The notes: generated by a model not told the origin, from the sequence alone. A DNA stretch of 64,000 nt from Microglena sp. YARC (GCA_022414725.1 CM039466.1:14869779-14933778); one strand, 5' to 3'; counted from the first letter of the stretch, positions 40,144 through 55,312 are shown. Program-made: numbers and translations.

Positions 40144-43100
40144 ATGACGGGCGCTCCAGCAGAGGACGTCCAGCTTAAGGCTGATGTTCCATCGGTTGCT
40201 GCGGACGCTAGCACGTCACAGCCCGAGGATAAGCCAACAGCTCAGGAAAAATCCTCTTCTCCTGCCAAGGTAATATACGATGATGCTCAATGATGATGCC
40301 CAACAATGCCAAATACAGTAAACATCCGTCTTAATAAGCCCCCCCCCCCCCCCCCCCCCCCCCCTCCAGCATATTGCTGCGTCGACTCCCGCACCACCTG
40401 TCTTGAAGTCTGGCTGGTCTCAAATCTTCAAGAAAGATCAGCCTGCTGCGGCATCATTGAAGGATGCAGAAAAAGTTGCCAGTGATAGCGGAGGAGCGAA
40501 GCATGATGGCAAGAAGGTCGAGCAGGGCGAAAAAGAGAGGCCCGGCTCCAAAAAACAGCATGATGCCAAACAGTCGGCTGCTGTGAAACCTAGCAGCAAC
40601 GATCTCAGCGAGACGGTTGCTGCTAGCTCGTCTGCTAGTGCGACGTGTCCCACCCCAGCCCCCGCACCCGAAAGCAGCAGCAAAGATAGCGCAGTCAGTA
40701 GTTCTACTGCTGCTGCCGATAGCGAGGGTGCACCTAAAGACGGTGCTCAGGAGGCGAAAGAAGGGCCTAACGAGGTAAGGAGCCAGGTTTCGAGGTCACG
40801 AATGCCCACATCGGGGTTTTCCAGCTGTCATGCTAGTCCACCTCATCTCCGTGCAAAACTGACCATCATTTATGCTCTGTCCGATCCAGGTGGCTCAAGA
40901 ACCAGCCAAGCCTGCCTGGAGGAAGGTGAGAAGCCGATCGCCTCCCCTGTTGATAATTTCCATGTATTAAAACTGAATCCTGCTTAGATCCAAATAAGCC
41001 CCTAAATGCAAATTCTCAAGGTTTGGTTTGTTTTGGTTTGATTGCATGGTCTATCAGCCTTCAGGCTGCTCACTGTCTACGAGTGGAGTAAATATGGGTA
41101 CTATCCAGTACACTGCACTGTAAGAGTGTAATTTGTCCAGTTAAAGTAAAGATGTGATCTATATTTAACATGTGCTGGAGGCTTACCACGAATCGCTGGT
41201 AGGACGCATCACGTCCACCTTTCATTCTATGCCCTAGTATCTCCTCATCGTCTACTCATCCGAAGCACCCCACATCCAGCACATGCCTGTAGCACACCCC
41301 CCACACAGCACACATGCCTGCAACTCACCCCACATGCAGCACACCCCACAATGCAGCACACATGCCTACAAACGCACCCCACACATGCTGCACATGCCTA
41401 CAACACACCCCACATGCAGATCACCCCACATGCAGCACACACCTGCAGCACACCCCACATGCAGCACACCCCGCATGCAGCACACCCCACATGCAGCACA
41501 CCCCACAAGCAGCACATGCCTGCATGGCTCCAAACACTTTAAGAGCTGTATTACATGGAGGAGTTGAAGCAATCTCAGCTGTACAAGCACTAGCAGCAAG
41601 GCTTCTGACTCGGGAGTCATGCATCATGAGCACTGTTTCATTTTTTGGCTACTCATGCCAGCGTCCCGCCAGCTCTATTAGCCAGCCACTGGGGCATGAT
41701 TTCAGTTGCATTTGAATGCCTGTTGTATAAACCTTAAGACACACTCACTAGCTTCAGATGGACCAAGGGTGGGTGAATGGAGCTGCTGAGAAGCGTATAT
41801 GCGTAGCCAAAACAAGAACATTGGTCATGGGCCACGCAGCAAAGACTCGTGCCTTCTTGGGCCAAGTGCGTCATCAAGTCGGCGGACGTAGGGCCCTATG
41901 CATAGCTTTTCTTTTCATATAGGAACAACAGCTTCTAGACAGCTCCCCTGTCTGGCTACTGAGGCAAACCAAATGCAACCTAGTGCTCCGTGAAGCAAAC
42001 ACAATCAGCTATCCTAAGCAGCTGAAATATTGGGGTTCAGCTCAGTGGCTGGCTCAAGGAGCTCCTTGGAAGCCACTGCTAAAAAAAGTTTTGACCCTGT
42101 GGTCTCAGTCTCAGTCCTAGAGCGGTCTCAGTCTCAGTCCTAGAGCTATCCAGCAGCAGCAGCAGCAGCAGCTGTAGCAGGAAGTCAGCTATGAGCCTCT
42201 AAGTGCTTCAGATATAACTGAACACCTCGAGTTGCCTTTTTGATACACCCATTGGTCTAGCGCAGCAGCGGCACTTGGTGCCTAGACCCCAGCAGAGTTG
42301 TCATCACCTCCTCCCTACCTCCTATAGAGCGAGTGAGAGGATGTAGCTAATGCTGGGACAGATTTAACAATATAGGTCGGTGTTTGGATTATTCATTCAT
42401 GCACACGGCTATAATCCTTTCCCGCACTACACCCAACCCCTATCCTTATATACCAATATGAATCCCTCTCCCAATCTGAATCTTAATCGCAGTCTTAGTC
42501 CCAATCCCAGTATTGACCCCAATCTTAATCCCATTCCCAATATTAATCCTTATATTAATCCCAGTCCCAATTCCTATCCCAGTCTCTCTCCCAATCCCAA
42601 TATTGACTCCAATCTCAATCCCAATCCCAATATTGATCCCAATCTTAATCCCAATCCCCATCCCAATCTTTATCCCATTCCCGATCCCAGTCTTAGTCCC
42701 AAACCCAATTTTGACCCTAATATGAATCCCAATCTGAATCCCAATACCGGTATTGATCCCAAGATTGATTCAATTTGAATTCCAATCCCGATCCCAATCT
42801 TTATCCCAATCCTGATCTCAGTCTTAGTCCCAAACCCAATATTGACCCCAATCTAAATCCTTATCCCTATCCCAATATTGATCCCAATCTGAATCCCAAT
42901 CCCTATCCCAATCCCAGTCTTAGTCTCAATCCCAATATTGACCCCAATCTCAATTCCAATCCCAATATTGATCCCAATCTGAATCCCAATCTTTATCCCA
43001 ATCCCAATCCCAGTCTTAGTCTCAATCCCTATATTGACCTCAATCTTAATTCCGAGCCTAATATTGATCCCAATCCCTATCCCAATCTTTATCCCAATCC

Positions 43101-44923
43101 CAATCCCAGTCTTAGTCTCAATCCCAATATTGACCCCAATCTAAATCCCAATCCCAATATTGATCCCAATCTGAAGCCCTATCCCTATCCCAATATTTAC
43201 CCCAATCTTAATCCCAATCCCAATATTGACCCCAATCTTAATCCCACTCCCAATATTGATCCCAATCTGAAGCCCTACCCCTATCCCTATCCCAATCTTA
43301 ATCCCAATCCCAGTATTGATCCCAATCTGAATCCCACCTCCTGTAATGTTTCGCACAACCTGTCGATCCCACTGCACAATTCACTTGGAGTTGTTTATAG
43401 CATGCCACTGAACAGGCTATGCAATTTTCTTGGGTTGCAGCCGGCGTCCCAAGCACCAGCTGTACCTCTGACCCAGAACTGGCCTTCACTAGGAGATGCG
43501 AAACAGCCCAGAAAGAAGAAGGACATGCCAGCGAATGCGGTGAGTACAGGGATTTTGTTTATCAGTCCAGAAAGTGTTTTAAATTATAGTTTTGTGGGTT
43601 TAGGCCTCCTCCAAAGAAAGCGTCTTTAAAGCTTTTGGTAGCTTCTTTGGGCCATTTAGGGCCATACATTTGGTTCTTTACAGGGGCAATTTGGGCCAAA
43701 ACAGGGTTGTAAGTAGCCATAGCTATATTTAGTGGGGGGCACACTCAGACACCCCTCACTCTACATGTCCCCCCTCACCATGCATGACGCGCAACGAACT
43801 TGCATCATTCCCCCCCCCCCCTCCCCCCCCACACCCACACCCACACCCAACCCCTCACTTCTACCCGTCCCCTCTCACCATGCAGGATGTGTAACCAACT
43901 TGCATAAAGCCTACCTCCCCCCCCCCCCCCCCCCCCCCCCCCCCCACACACACACACAGCCTCACTCTACCCGTCCCCTCTAACCATGCAGGACGCGCAA
44001 CCAACTCGCATCAAGCTCCCCCCCCCCCCCCCCCCACACACACACCCCTCTTCTCTACCCGACCCCCTCTCACCATGCAGGACGCGCAACCAACTCGCAG
44101 CAAGTACCCCCCCCACACCCCTCACTCTACCTGTCCCCTCTCACCATGCAGGGCACGCAACCAATTCGCAGCAAGGCCGTGAAGCTGCCTGTGTCAGCTT
44201 TGCAAGAGGGTCTGATGGGGGCAGACAGCTCCCAACAGCGCGGGGAGCCAAAGGGCAATGGTGTCAAGTCTGAGCGCCGGAGTAGAGGGCAGGCTGCAGG
44301 GTCCAGCCCAGATGGAAGCCATGGAAGGGAGGGAGGTGACTCCAAGGTCACCGCAGGGTATGACGGCGGTAGGGGCGCCCGCAAGGGGCGCGGCGGGGGG
44401 CAGAGGTCTGGACCGGGTTACCCCAACCGCAACACCAACATCGCAGCGCAGGCTGGTGGTGGTGGGCCAATGATGAACCCGTATGCCTTGCCAGTGGCAC
44501 CCGGCGCGCAGAACCCGAGCAACCCAATGTTCTACAACAACATGGGTTTCAACCCGCGGAATGTGTACTATCCCCCCACCGCGGCCTTCGGAGCCGCAGC
44601 CATCGCCCCAGCTGGGACCCCCACGAGGGAGCAGATCATGGAGTCTGTGCGCAAGCAAGTGGACTATTACTTCAGCGTGGACAACTTGTGCAAGGATGTC
44701 TTCCTGCGCTCCAAAATGGATGGTAACGGCTGGATCCCGCTCTCTGTCATCGCCAACTTCAACCGCGTGCGCATGCTCACGCCCGACATGTAAGTTTGGA
44801 GGGGATGGATGGGGGGAGGGCGTATGTGTGCGCGCCTAACTCCACGATATGTGTTCTCTTCAGGTCTTCCTTGCCGACCTGTGGCCAGAACGTGTGTGTG
44901 TGTGTGAGTGTGTGTGTGAGTGT

Positions 44924-44954
<31 letters not shown>

Positions 44955-47900
44955 GGGCGTCTTCCTGCGTGCCAAGATGGATAAGAACGGCTGGATCCCG
45001 CTCTCTGTCATCGCCAACTTCAACCGCGTGCGCATGCTCACCCCCGACATGTAAATCAAATCGTTTTTGGTGGGGGTGGGGGCGGGAAGGGTGAGAGGGG
45101 CGTTGGGATAGGAGGGGGGAAGGCGGGAGGCATGATTGGAGATACATGGTGGGATAGATGAGGCTTCGGGTTTGGTTTGGTTAAGTTTGGTTTGGGTGGT
45201 TAGGCCGGATTGGGGTGGGTTAAACTTAATTTGGTTGGGTCGAGGAGGTGAAGCCCCTCTCAGGGGGGAGGGAGCCCTCAGAGTTACCTCTTAGGGCAGT
45301 TGATTGTTGTGTTGTCGGCATGAAACCCTGGCCCTAACTATGTCGTAAACCCTGGCTTCTGTCCCCTGCACTCCAGTCAACGGTGCCACCTGTCCCTCCC
45401 CGCCCTCCATCAATCTGGTCCGACTGTCCACCTTCCTATCTCAGCCACTCTCCCGTTACGCGGCACTGACTTTGCCAATTTTCAGAGGAGCCCCCCCTTC
45501 TGGGGGGCAGGAGCCCCCAGAGTCACCCCGTTGTCCAAATGTCTGTTTGTTTGTTTGTAACATTCCAACCCTAGGCCGTACTGCCCCCTGGCCCTGTCGT
45601 ACACCCTGGCTTCGATCTGCTGCACTCCATTCTGGTGCCACCTGTCGCTCCGATAGCCAACACTCCCTGCCAATTGCTCCACGTCGCTAGGACTTGGCCA
45701 TTGGGCTCAGTGAGGACTCTAGCTAAGGCGTACCGTTGCCATTCACCTCACATCAAGGACCTGGGCAGGAAGGGTGGGAATGAATGAGTGGGTTGGTTGG
45801 TTGGTGGATGAATATTTGGATCATGGGTGGTCGGCCTCAGTGAGGACTCTTGCTTATGCGTACCGTTGCCATTCACCGCCGCTTGCATCGCGCCTAGGAC
45901 TTGTTCTACCTGGCTTTAATACATTATTGAGAGTTTTGCATGTTCCCAAGTCAATTCAAACATGAAGATAAGTCAAGCTCCATTTCAGCATTTCAACATG
46001 AACATTCACATAACTTATGATATACAAGCCCCTTTCAGTGATATACATTGGTCTAGTGGTAGCCCGAATTGCTTTGAGGATGAAGAGTCGGGGATTCAAT
46101 TCCCCCTTCAGTCGCTCTTGGCGTTGCAGGTCATTGTCAACCGCGATGGTAGCTTGTCCAGTTGAGGTAGAAGACCGCTCCCTACCCGCGTATGACGGGC
46201 TCCCTTAACACCACGCCCCACCAGGCATTCACATAACTTATGATACATAACTTATGATAGAAATGTACTCGGGAACGTATAGCACCTTATTATAACTTAC
46301 CTATACACAACTGCATTTGACTTGCTTGTTATAACTTATTGCCTTTTGTAATAACTTACTTATACACAACTTACTATAGGAACTTATTATAACTTATTAT
46401 AACTTACTTATGCACAAATTCATATAACTTACTTATACACAAATTAACATAACATACTAAAAGGAAATGCTCCGATTTGTCCCATCGTAGGATGCTCATC
46501 ATTGAAGCCATGAAGGGCTCAGACCTAGTAGAGGTTGACCCGGATAGAGTCTTCCTGCGCGCCAAGGGGACGTGGGGGCAGTGGGTCCTCCCAATCCAGC
46601 AGATGGAGGCAGGCCTCAACCCCGCAGCCCTCAGTTCAACAGAGGGAACAGAAACTGCAGCAGCAGCAGCAGCAGCAGCACCACCACCACCACCACCAGT
46701 AGCAGCAGCACCAGCAGCAGCACTGGTATCAGCATCGGCACCAGCGGTAGATACAGCAGATATGATGGCAAGCTCGAAGGCTGAAATAACGCCAAGCCCA
46801 GCGCCGCCTGCAGCAAGATCGGCTCCAGCCAAGAATGATGAGGATGAGGACGAGGATGACGATGATGACCTGTTTGAGATGGATGAAGTGGGTGGCTCAA
46901 CCCTAAACATATGCCTGCATGCAAAAATCATATTAATATTTGCGCATGCATGAAGACAATTTATTTGTATATGTGTGTGCATGAAGACATTTAGTTATAT
47001 TTGTGCATGCATGAAAACATAATATTTTGAATATGTGTATGCATGAAGACATTTATTTAAATGTGCGTGCATGAATACATTATATTTAGATTTGTGCGGG
47101 CATAAAGACGTTATTTACATAAATGCATTCAAAAGGCATTATGTCCTTCAAATATATACCTGCATGCTAACATATATAAAAAAAAGATAAATCTGCAGAT
47201 CGATAAGCAATTAAATAGATAGGTATTAATTATGACGCGGGGTTGAATATGAAATATGGCCCTCTAGAGCCTCTACCTGTACTGCCCTGTGGAACCTCTT
47301 AACCAATACCTGTACTGCCCTGTGGAACGTATAACCTCTACCTGTACCGCCATGTGGAACCTCTAACCTCAACCTGTACTGCCCTGTGGAACCTTTAACA
47401 TCTACCTGTACCGCCCTTGTGGATCCTATAACTTTTACCTGTACTGCCCTCTGGAACCTCTTACCTATACATGTACCGCCCTTGGTAAGGCTATAGTTTT
47501 TCTTTTCAGCTACCAGTAGCACTGTCACCGGACGGCTTCTCTACCCCTGCCAAACACTATCCAACAAAAGCGCATCTGTCCAATACTGTTGAAATCTTGA
47601 GGCTTAGCACAGTGGCTGGCTCGGGGAGATGCCTAGAAGCTGCTGCTCGTAGCTGAAAAGAATAGCCCTCGGTCAGGCTGTCGTAAACACTCTGAAGAGC
47701 GGAATACGTGTGTCTGAGATTGTTGCTCCTTAGAGCTTTATATCATTACCAGTACATGCACAGAAGATGAAAAACAATTGATGCTGTAGAGGCCATACAC
47801 TATTTGAATAACAGTCCAAAACCAATAACCTACAACCAATAACCCACACCTAGTAACTCACAACCAATAACCCACAACCAGTAACCCACGACCAATAACC

Positions 47901-48667
47901 CACAACCAATAAGCCATAACCAGTAACCCACAACCAATAACCCATAACCAATAACCCACAACCAATATCCACAACCAATAAGCCACAACCACAACCCACA
48001 ACCCAGCCAATCCAGCTAATAGCTTTCATTTCCAACCCCAACCCCAATCCCTACCCCTACCCACGACCTACAACCCACAATACACAACACCTAACTCCAC
48101 GCTTCTTGTCTGCTGTCTTGTAAGACCAGGAGCTCCGAAGTGGTGTGGACGACGCCAACAGTGAAAAACCCACAACCAATAACCCACAAACAATGACCCA
48201 CAAACAATAACCAATAACCCACAAACAATGACCCACAAACAATAACCAATAACCCACCAATAATACCCACAAACAATAACCAAAAACCGTTGTAGGACCA
48301 GGATCTCCGAAGTGGTGTCGATGACGCCGACAGTGAAAAACCCAGTGACTTGGTCAAGGTGATGAGCGACAAGGATATCGAGAAGCTGATTGTGGTGAAG
48401 CAGGGCAATGGTGGCGGCGGACGCTTAGACCCCAGCATGGCCAAGCTCATTGATGATGGACTTGCCATGTATGAACAGGAGCTGTCTGAGGTGAGGGGTG
48501 ATTGTGGTGGGGGTGGTGGGGTGCAATAGGGGTGGGGGGTGGGGGGGGGGGTATCCAAGTATGGCCAGTGTATTGATGGTCGACATGCCATGTATGAGCA
48601 GGAGTTGTCCGAGGTGAGAGGGGCGCACAGGTTTTGGGGTGATTGTGGCACCATTGCAGTAGGGGCT

Positions 48668-48715
<48 letters not shown>

Positions 48716-51700
48716 CGTTGTGTTGTTCAAGTATGGCGCAAGTGAATTGGTGAATGGACTTACATGCATGAGCAGGAGTTGTCTGTGTGGTGGGAGGTGG
48801 GGCGCACTGGGTTGGATGGGCGATTGTGGCACCACTATAGGGGGGCGCACGGGGAGGGGGTGGGGGGTGGGGGGGGGCGCTTGGACGAACCCAGCTGATG
48901 GTCATCTGATGCTTGACTTGCATGTATGAACAGGAGTTGTCTGAGGTGAGGGGGGCGCACAGCATGATTGGGGGGTGATTCTGCACCACTATTATGGGGC
49001 GCGCACGGGAGAGGGGTGGGGTGTGGGGGGGACTGTGGGCACTATTGATGGTGGACTGCTGTATGTATGGACTGTCGGAGTGAGGGGGAGCACCGGGGAG
49101 GGGGGGGGGGGGGGGGGGGGGGGGGATGGGTTGTCTGGATGGTGGGTGGGTGGGTGTGGGGGGCGACAATGTTATCGGATCTCAGCATGGCCAGGTGTAT
49201 TGGCGAAGACGTGCGATGTTATGGGGCATGAAGCTGTCAGGGGTAAGGGGGAGCAGTGTGGGGGGGATGGGTTGGGTTGGGGGGGGGGTTGGGGGGGGGG
49301 GGGGGCAAGCTGCGCTTTCAATAATCTATTCCCTACAAAGCAGAGCTTGGTGGGCAGCTGATGTTGTCTTTTGTGTGTGAATGTGTGTGTTGGGGTGTGT
49401 GTGTGTTGTGGTGGGGGGGTCTGTTGGTTCTTGTCCTTGATTTACTGCTTTTTTTTCCTGGGATGCAGCAATTAGCAGCAAGGCGCAAGGGCAAGAAAGG
49501 GGCCCCCCTCGCCTGCTACGTCTGGGCGGGCTTCGTTGGGGGTGCTCTTTTTGTGTGTGGGGTGTATTCTGGTTATGGCTTGGTTTTTGGTTCTGACTTC
49601 TTCGCTTCTTCATCTTTCCTGAGTTGCAGCAATTAGCAGGAAAGGAACGAGGGCAAGAAAGGGGGCCCCTCGCCCTGCTGTTTGGTAGGGCTAACGCTCG
49701 GCGGTGGGGGTGCTGTTTTGTGTGTGTGTGAGTGTTCGTTGTGTGTGTGTGGGGGGGGGGGAGGGGGGGGCATTATGTGTTAGTTTCTGGCTTTTATTTT
49801 TGTCCTGACTTCTGCTTATTCTTCATCTGTCCTGTTTGCAGCAATTAGCAGCAAGGAAGGGGCAAGAAAGGGCGCCCCCCTCGCGCCTTGGCTGCTGGAG
49901 GGCAGCCGGCGGCGGTGGGGGTGGGGGTGGAGCTCGCTTCTACTCCGCCTCTCTCCCTAGGAACGTACACAGCGGTAGCCATGAAGGGGAGAGAGGCAGC
50001 CATATCAGCCAGCACTATCAGCACGGAAGCAGAGGCTCTAGGAGGTGAGAGCTGTGTATTTTGGGGTCTGCTTATGGTGGTGGCAGCTGTGGTGGTGGTG
50101 ACGTGTAGTGTGGTGTGGTGTGGTGTGAAGGAGAGGGGGAGGGAGAAGTGTTGTACCATGGACCAGGGCAGGTGTGGTTTTTAGTCTTGGTGGTGAGGTG
50201 TAGTGTGGTGTGAAGAAGAGGCCGCCATATCAGCAAGCTCTATCAGCATGGAAGCAGAGGCTCTCGTGGGTGATTTTCTTTGTTTTGGGGTTTGATTGCG
50301 TCGATTGATTCACATCGCGGTGAAAGTGTCAAAGAGCGGTGTGGCTTGAAGGAGAGGGGGGGAGAAGTGACACGTAACATGGCCAGGGCGAGGCGTGTTT
50401 TTTTTGTCTTTGTATGGTGAGGTAGTGTAGTCTAAGTGTGAAGGAAGAGGGGGTTTAGCCTAAGTCCATGCACTATCAGCACTATTAGCACTATCAGCAC
50501 AGAAGCACGGAAGCAGAGGCTCTGGCAGGTGAGAGCTGTTGTGGTGCGGTGTGGTAAAAAGGAGTGGTGTGGTGGTGTGGTGTGAAGGAGAAGAGGTTAG
50601 TAGTCCCAGTACTTCAGCACTATCAGCACCATCAGCACGGAAGAGAGGCTCCCGCGGTGAGAGCTGTGGTGGTGTGGTGGTGTGTGGTGTGGGTGGGTGT
50701 GTGGTGTGGTGGTGTGGTAAAAAGGAGTAGTTAGGTGTGAAGGAGAAGGGGAGGGAGAAGCATCGTACCACGGATCAGGTGTGTGTGTGTTTTGAGGTCT
50801 GCTTATGGTGGTGGCAGCTGTGGTGGTGGTGTGGTGTGAAGGAGAGGGGGTGGGCAGAAGTGTTGTACCATGGACCCACGGAGCAGGTGCTCACTAATTT
50901 AGTCTTGGTGGAATAGGGAGGTGTAGTGGATGTGAAGAAGGGTTACTAGTCTGGCACCATCAGGCACTCATCAGCATGGAAGCAGAGGCTCCCCGCAGTG
51001 GCTAGAGCTGTGGTGGTGTGGTAAAAGGAGTGGTTTGGTGGTGTGGGAGAAGGGTGAGTAGTCGCAGTACCATCAGCGACGGAAGCACGGAAGCAGAGGA
51101 TCCTCGCCGCATGTGAGGGCTGTGGTGGGTGTGGTGTGGTAAGAAGGAGTGTGTGTGGTGGTGTGGTGTGAAGGAGAAGGGGTTGAGTAAGTCCAGTAAC
51201 CTTCGCACTATTCAGCACCATCAGCACGGAAGCAGAGCTCCCCGCAGGTGAGAGCTGTGGTGGTGTGGTGGTGTGGTAAAAAGGAGTGGTTTGGTGTGAA
51301 GGAGAGGGGGAGGGAGAAGCATCGTACCATGGATTAGGTGTGTGTGTGTTTTCAGGTCTGCAGCTGTGGTGGTGTTGTGGTGTGAATGAGAGGGGGTGGG
51401 GAGAAGTGTTGTACCATGGACCAGAGCAGGTATGTATTTAAGTCTTGGTGGTGAGGTGTAATGTGGTGGGAAGAAGAGGGGTAAGTAGTCTGGCTCCATC
51501 AGCACCATTCAAGCACGGAAGCAGAGGCTCTCTCTGCAGGTGAGAGCTGTGGTGGTGTGATGGTGTGGTAAAAAGGAGTGGTTTGGTGTGAAGGAGAAGG
51601 GGTTAGTAGTCCAGTTCCATCAGCACGGAAGCACCGTCAGCACCATCAGCACCATCAGCAAGCACGGAAGCAGAGGCTCCCGCAGGTGAGAGCTGTGGTG

Positions 51701-54700
51701 GTGTGGTGTGGTAAGAAGGAGTGGTGTGGTGTGAAGGAAAGGGGGTGAGTAGTCCGACATCAGCACTATCAGCACCATCAGCACAGAAGCGGGAGGAGGC
51801 TCGCGCAGGTGAGTGTGTTGTAGCACCAAATTTGCAACATCCTACCGAGGCATTTTTACAAAACTCCACCAGAATGGCCCTACCCATGTGCCCCCTCCTC
51901 CCAATGCCCCCCTATTGTTTTTGCCTGTCAGCACTTCACCCTTCCTACCCCTTAATCACCTACCGAGCCAACAGTGAGGTGCCCCATGTCAAGGCAACTC
52001 GGGGTGCCAGGTGCTGAGTGCTGACAGGGGGGCCAGTTTGTCAGGCCCAGATTTCTGGGGATTTTTTCTGGGGATAGCCAGCATTATCAGCATGGAAGCA
52101 GAGGCTCGCGCAAGTGAGATTTTTCTGAAAAGCAGTGAAGAACCGTGGACCAGGGCAGGTGTGTGTTTTTTGAGGTTGATTGCGTCGTTGGTCGGTGTAA
52201 GTGAGGTGTGGTTTACAAGGAGAGGCGGGGGGATAAGTGACGTACATGGACCAGGGCAGGTGTGATTTTGGGGTCTGTTTATAGTGGGTGGTGGGTGGTG
52301 GGTTGGCTTGGTTTAATTTGGTTTGTGTGTGTGTTGTACCATTGAACAGGGCCAGGTGTGTTTTGGGGTCCGCTTATGGTGGTGACGTGTGGTGTGAAGG
52401 AGGGGGTGGGGGTGGGGGGTCGTACCATGGACGCACGGCAGGTCTGTTTTTTAGTCTTGGTGGTGAGCGTGTAGTGTTGGTATGGAGAAGAGGGGGTTAG
52501 TGAAGTTCTATGCGTTATTACCCGCATGGAAGTACTATCAGCATTATCAGCAACGGAAGCAGAGGCTCGCGCAAGTGAAGAGTTTTCTGATAATACCGAA
52601 GTACTGTAGGGGACCACAGCAGGTGTGTGTTTTGGGGTCTGATCGCGTCGATGGCTGGTGTAGTGTGGAGTGGTTTGAAGGAGAGGGGGGGGGAAGTGTC
52701 CTAGCCATGGGCCAGGGCAGGTGTGTTTTTTCAGGGGTCTGTATATGGTGGTGGTGGTGCGTTTGGCGTCGGTTTTTGGCGTTGACCACAGTCCACAACC
52801 CACAATCCACACTCCTAGGGACCCCCCCACCCTCTGCCCCTCCCGAACACACAGCACAGCACATACACTTCCCCCCCATCCCCCCCTCACACATCCACCG
52901 CTCCCCATCGTGCCCACCTTACCACACCGAGGTCAGATACACAAACCTACTTCCCACACGCCCCTCCTGCGGCCCCCCCCCACACACACACAACCCACCC
53001 CACGCAACCCACACACACACACAACCCCCTCCCCCCCTGCACCCGGAGCAGCCGTGCAAGGGGACTCTCCCCCCTCCAACTCAGTGGGATGGCTCATGGG
53101 AGCCACCCCACCCAGGACACAGCAACGGTATGCTCGGATCCTCCCCCAGCTCCTTCAGGAGCAAGTAAGTGCATGGGTTGCTGGATAGGGACAGGGACCA
53201 TAGGGGCTACACGGATGGGGTTGCTGTGTAGACGGCAACAAGAGCAGTAGGGTTAAGACTAAGGTACGGCAGGACAGGGCTTATGAACTGATGCGCCGCC
53301 TGACAGTATTGGTATGCTGGTATCCTCCCCAGCTCCTTCAGGAACAAGTGAGTGCATGGGCTGCTGGGTAGGGATAGGGACCATGGGGGCTACAAGGCAG
53401 TGGCAACTCGGAGGCTGGGTAGGCTGTGGGCAACAAGGGCAGTAGGGTTAAGACAAGGGGGCGCAGGGCAGGGGTTATGACTCATGCCACCTGACAGTGG
53501 TGGTATGCTGGGATTCTCTCCTAGTTCCTTCAGTAGCAAGTGAGTGCATGGGCTGCTGGGTAGGGACAGGGACCATGGAAGCTACTTGGCAGGGGCAGTG
53601 AGAGGCTGGGGTTGCTGGGTAGGCTGTGGGCAACAAGGGCAGTAGGGTTAAGACAAGGGGGCACAGGGCAGGGGTTACAACTCATGCAACCACCTTTTGT
53701 CTCCTCCCTCAATGAATCACTGCATCGATGAATAGTTTTCTCATTTAATCAATTATGTGTCTACTCTTTTCCTGTGCAGCCGGAGTGGTTTCTTGGGAGG
53801 GCCTCCCCATGCCCACATGGGCTCTCACATGGCTCCCTTTCCCACCCCTTTGTGTCTCCTCCCTCAATGAATCGCTGAATCACTGAATTGTTTTCTCATT
53901 TAGTCATTGACTTATCTACTCTCGTCCTGTGCAGCCGGCGTGGCTTCTTGGGAGGGTCTCCCTGTGCCCACATGGGCTCCATGGGCTCCCTTTCCCTACC
54001 TCCTTGTGTCTCCTCCCACCCTCACTGGATCACTGAATCATTGAATTATATTCTAATGAAGTCATTGACTTATCGACGCTTGTCCTGTGCAGCCAGAGTG
54101 GCTTCTTGGGAGGGTCTCCCTGTGCCCACATGGGCTCCATGGGATCTCATATGGGCTCCCTTTCCCAACCTCCTTGTGTCTCCTCCCTCACTGAATCATT
54201 GAATTATATTCTAATGAAGTCATTGATTTATCTACGCTTGTCCTGTGCAGCCGGAGTGGCTTCTTGGGAGGGTCTCCCCGTGCCCACATGGGCTCCATGG
54301 GATCTCATATGGTCTCACATGGGCTTCATGCATGGCTCCATCCCCGAGCAGAAAACAGTGTACAAACAACATAAAATGCAAATAAAGACAATATGGTTTG
54401 CCTATTTACACTTTATGCTGTGCAGCCGGGGTGGCTCCTAGGGAGCGTCTCCCTGTGCCCACATGGGCTCCATGAGATCTCATATGGGCTCCCATGGCTC
54501 CATGCATGCCTCTATCCCCAAGTATACAAACATTTGAGAAAACACATTTTTTTGAAATAAAAAGTCGTTTGCTCATTAACTTTTCTCTGTGCAGCCGGAG
54601 TGGCTCCTAGGGAGCGTCTCCCCGTGCTCACATGAGCTCCTCTGGCTCCCATCCTCAACTCATCCCTCTTGTCTCGCTCCTCGTTGAAAATCTGAATCAT

Positions 54701-55312
54701 TATTCATTGGCGCATCTATACTTGTACTCGTTTACTCAATTCCTTTAATTCAATGATGGGAATGCCCATTAGCCCCCTCCCATCATTGTTATCTCCATCA
54801 ATTCCATCCTATGGTAGCTCGTGGGAGATGACAGCCAGGGACCCCCCATAACTGAATGGCTTGCACTAAATAGAAGGATGGGGATTAGATGATGGACATG
54901 CTCATTAGCCCCCTCAGATTATGAGCACTCCATCATTGTTCATCTCCATCATTCCATCCTATGGTAGCTCGTGGGAGTTGACAGCCAGAGATCCTTCATT
55001 GACTCATTGACTCATCTACACTTGTACTCTTTTCCTTCTACAGCCGGAGTGGCTTCTTGGGAGCGTCTCCCCGTGCCCACATGGGCTCCATGGGCTCTCA
55101 CATGGGGTCCCACATGGGCTCACACATGGGCTCCCATAGCTCCATCCCCAAGTTCCAGCATCCTAGCCATGCGCTGCTAGAGGAGAATGGCTTCAAGCAG
55201 ATCAAGTATGTCAAGTTCTACAAGCGCTGCATGGAGGATCGAGCAAAACAGGGTACGTCGCCTTTATGGGGTTGGGATTTCGCCATCTATGTATGTATCT
55301 ATCTATCTTTCA

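Noticed and set aside
42380..43629. Asn/Pro-rich frames ([10 protein letters not shown])
   Set aside because: Hexamer satellite in LARP1 intron 3. The end of the longer frame runs by chance into real exon 4.
52288..53188. Long open frames around 52.5-53.2 kb (up to 228 codons)
   Set aside because: They mix donor-copy spacers with C-rich intron. Only the short part with [12 protein letters not shown] (53052-53127) resembles LARP1.
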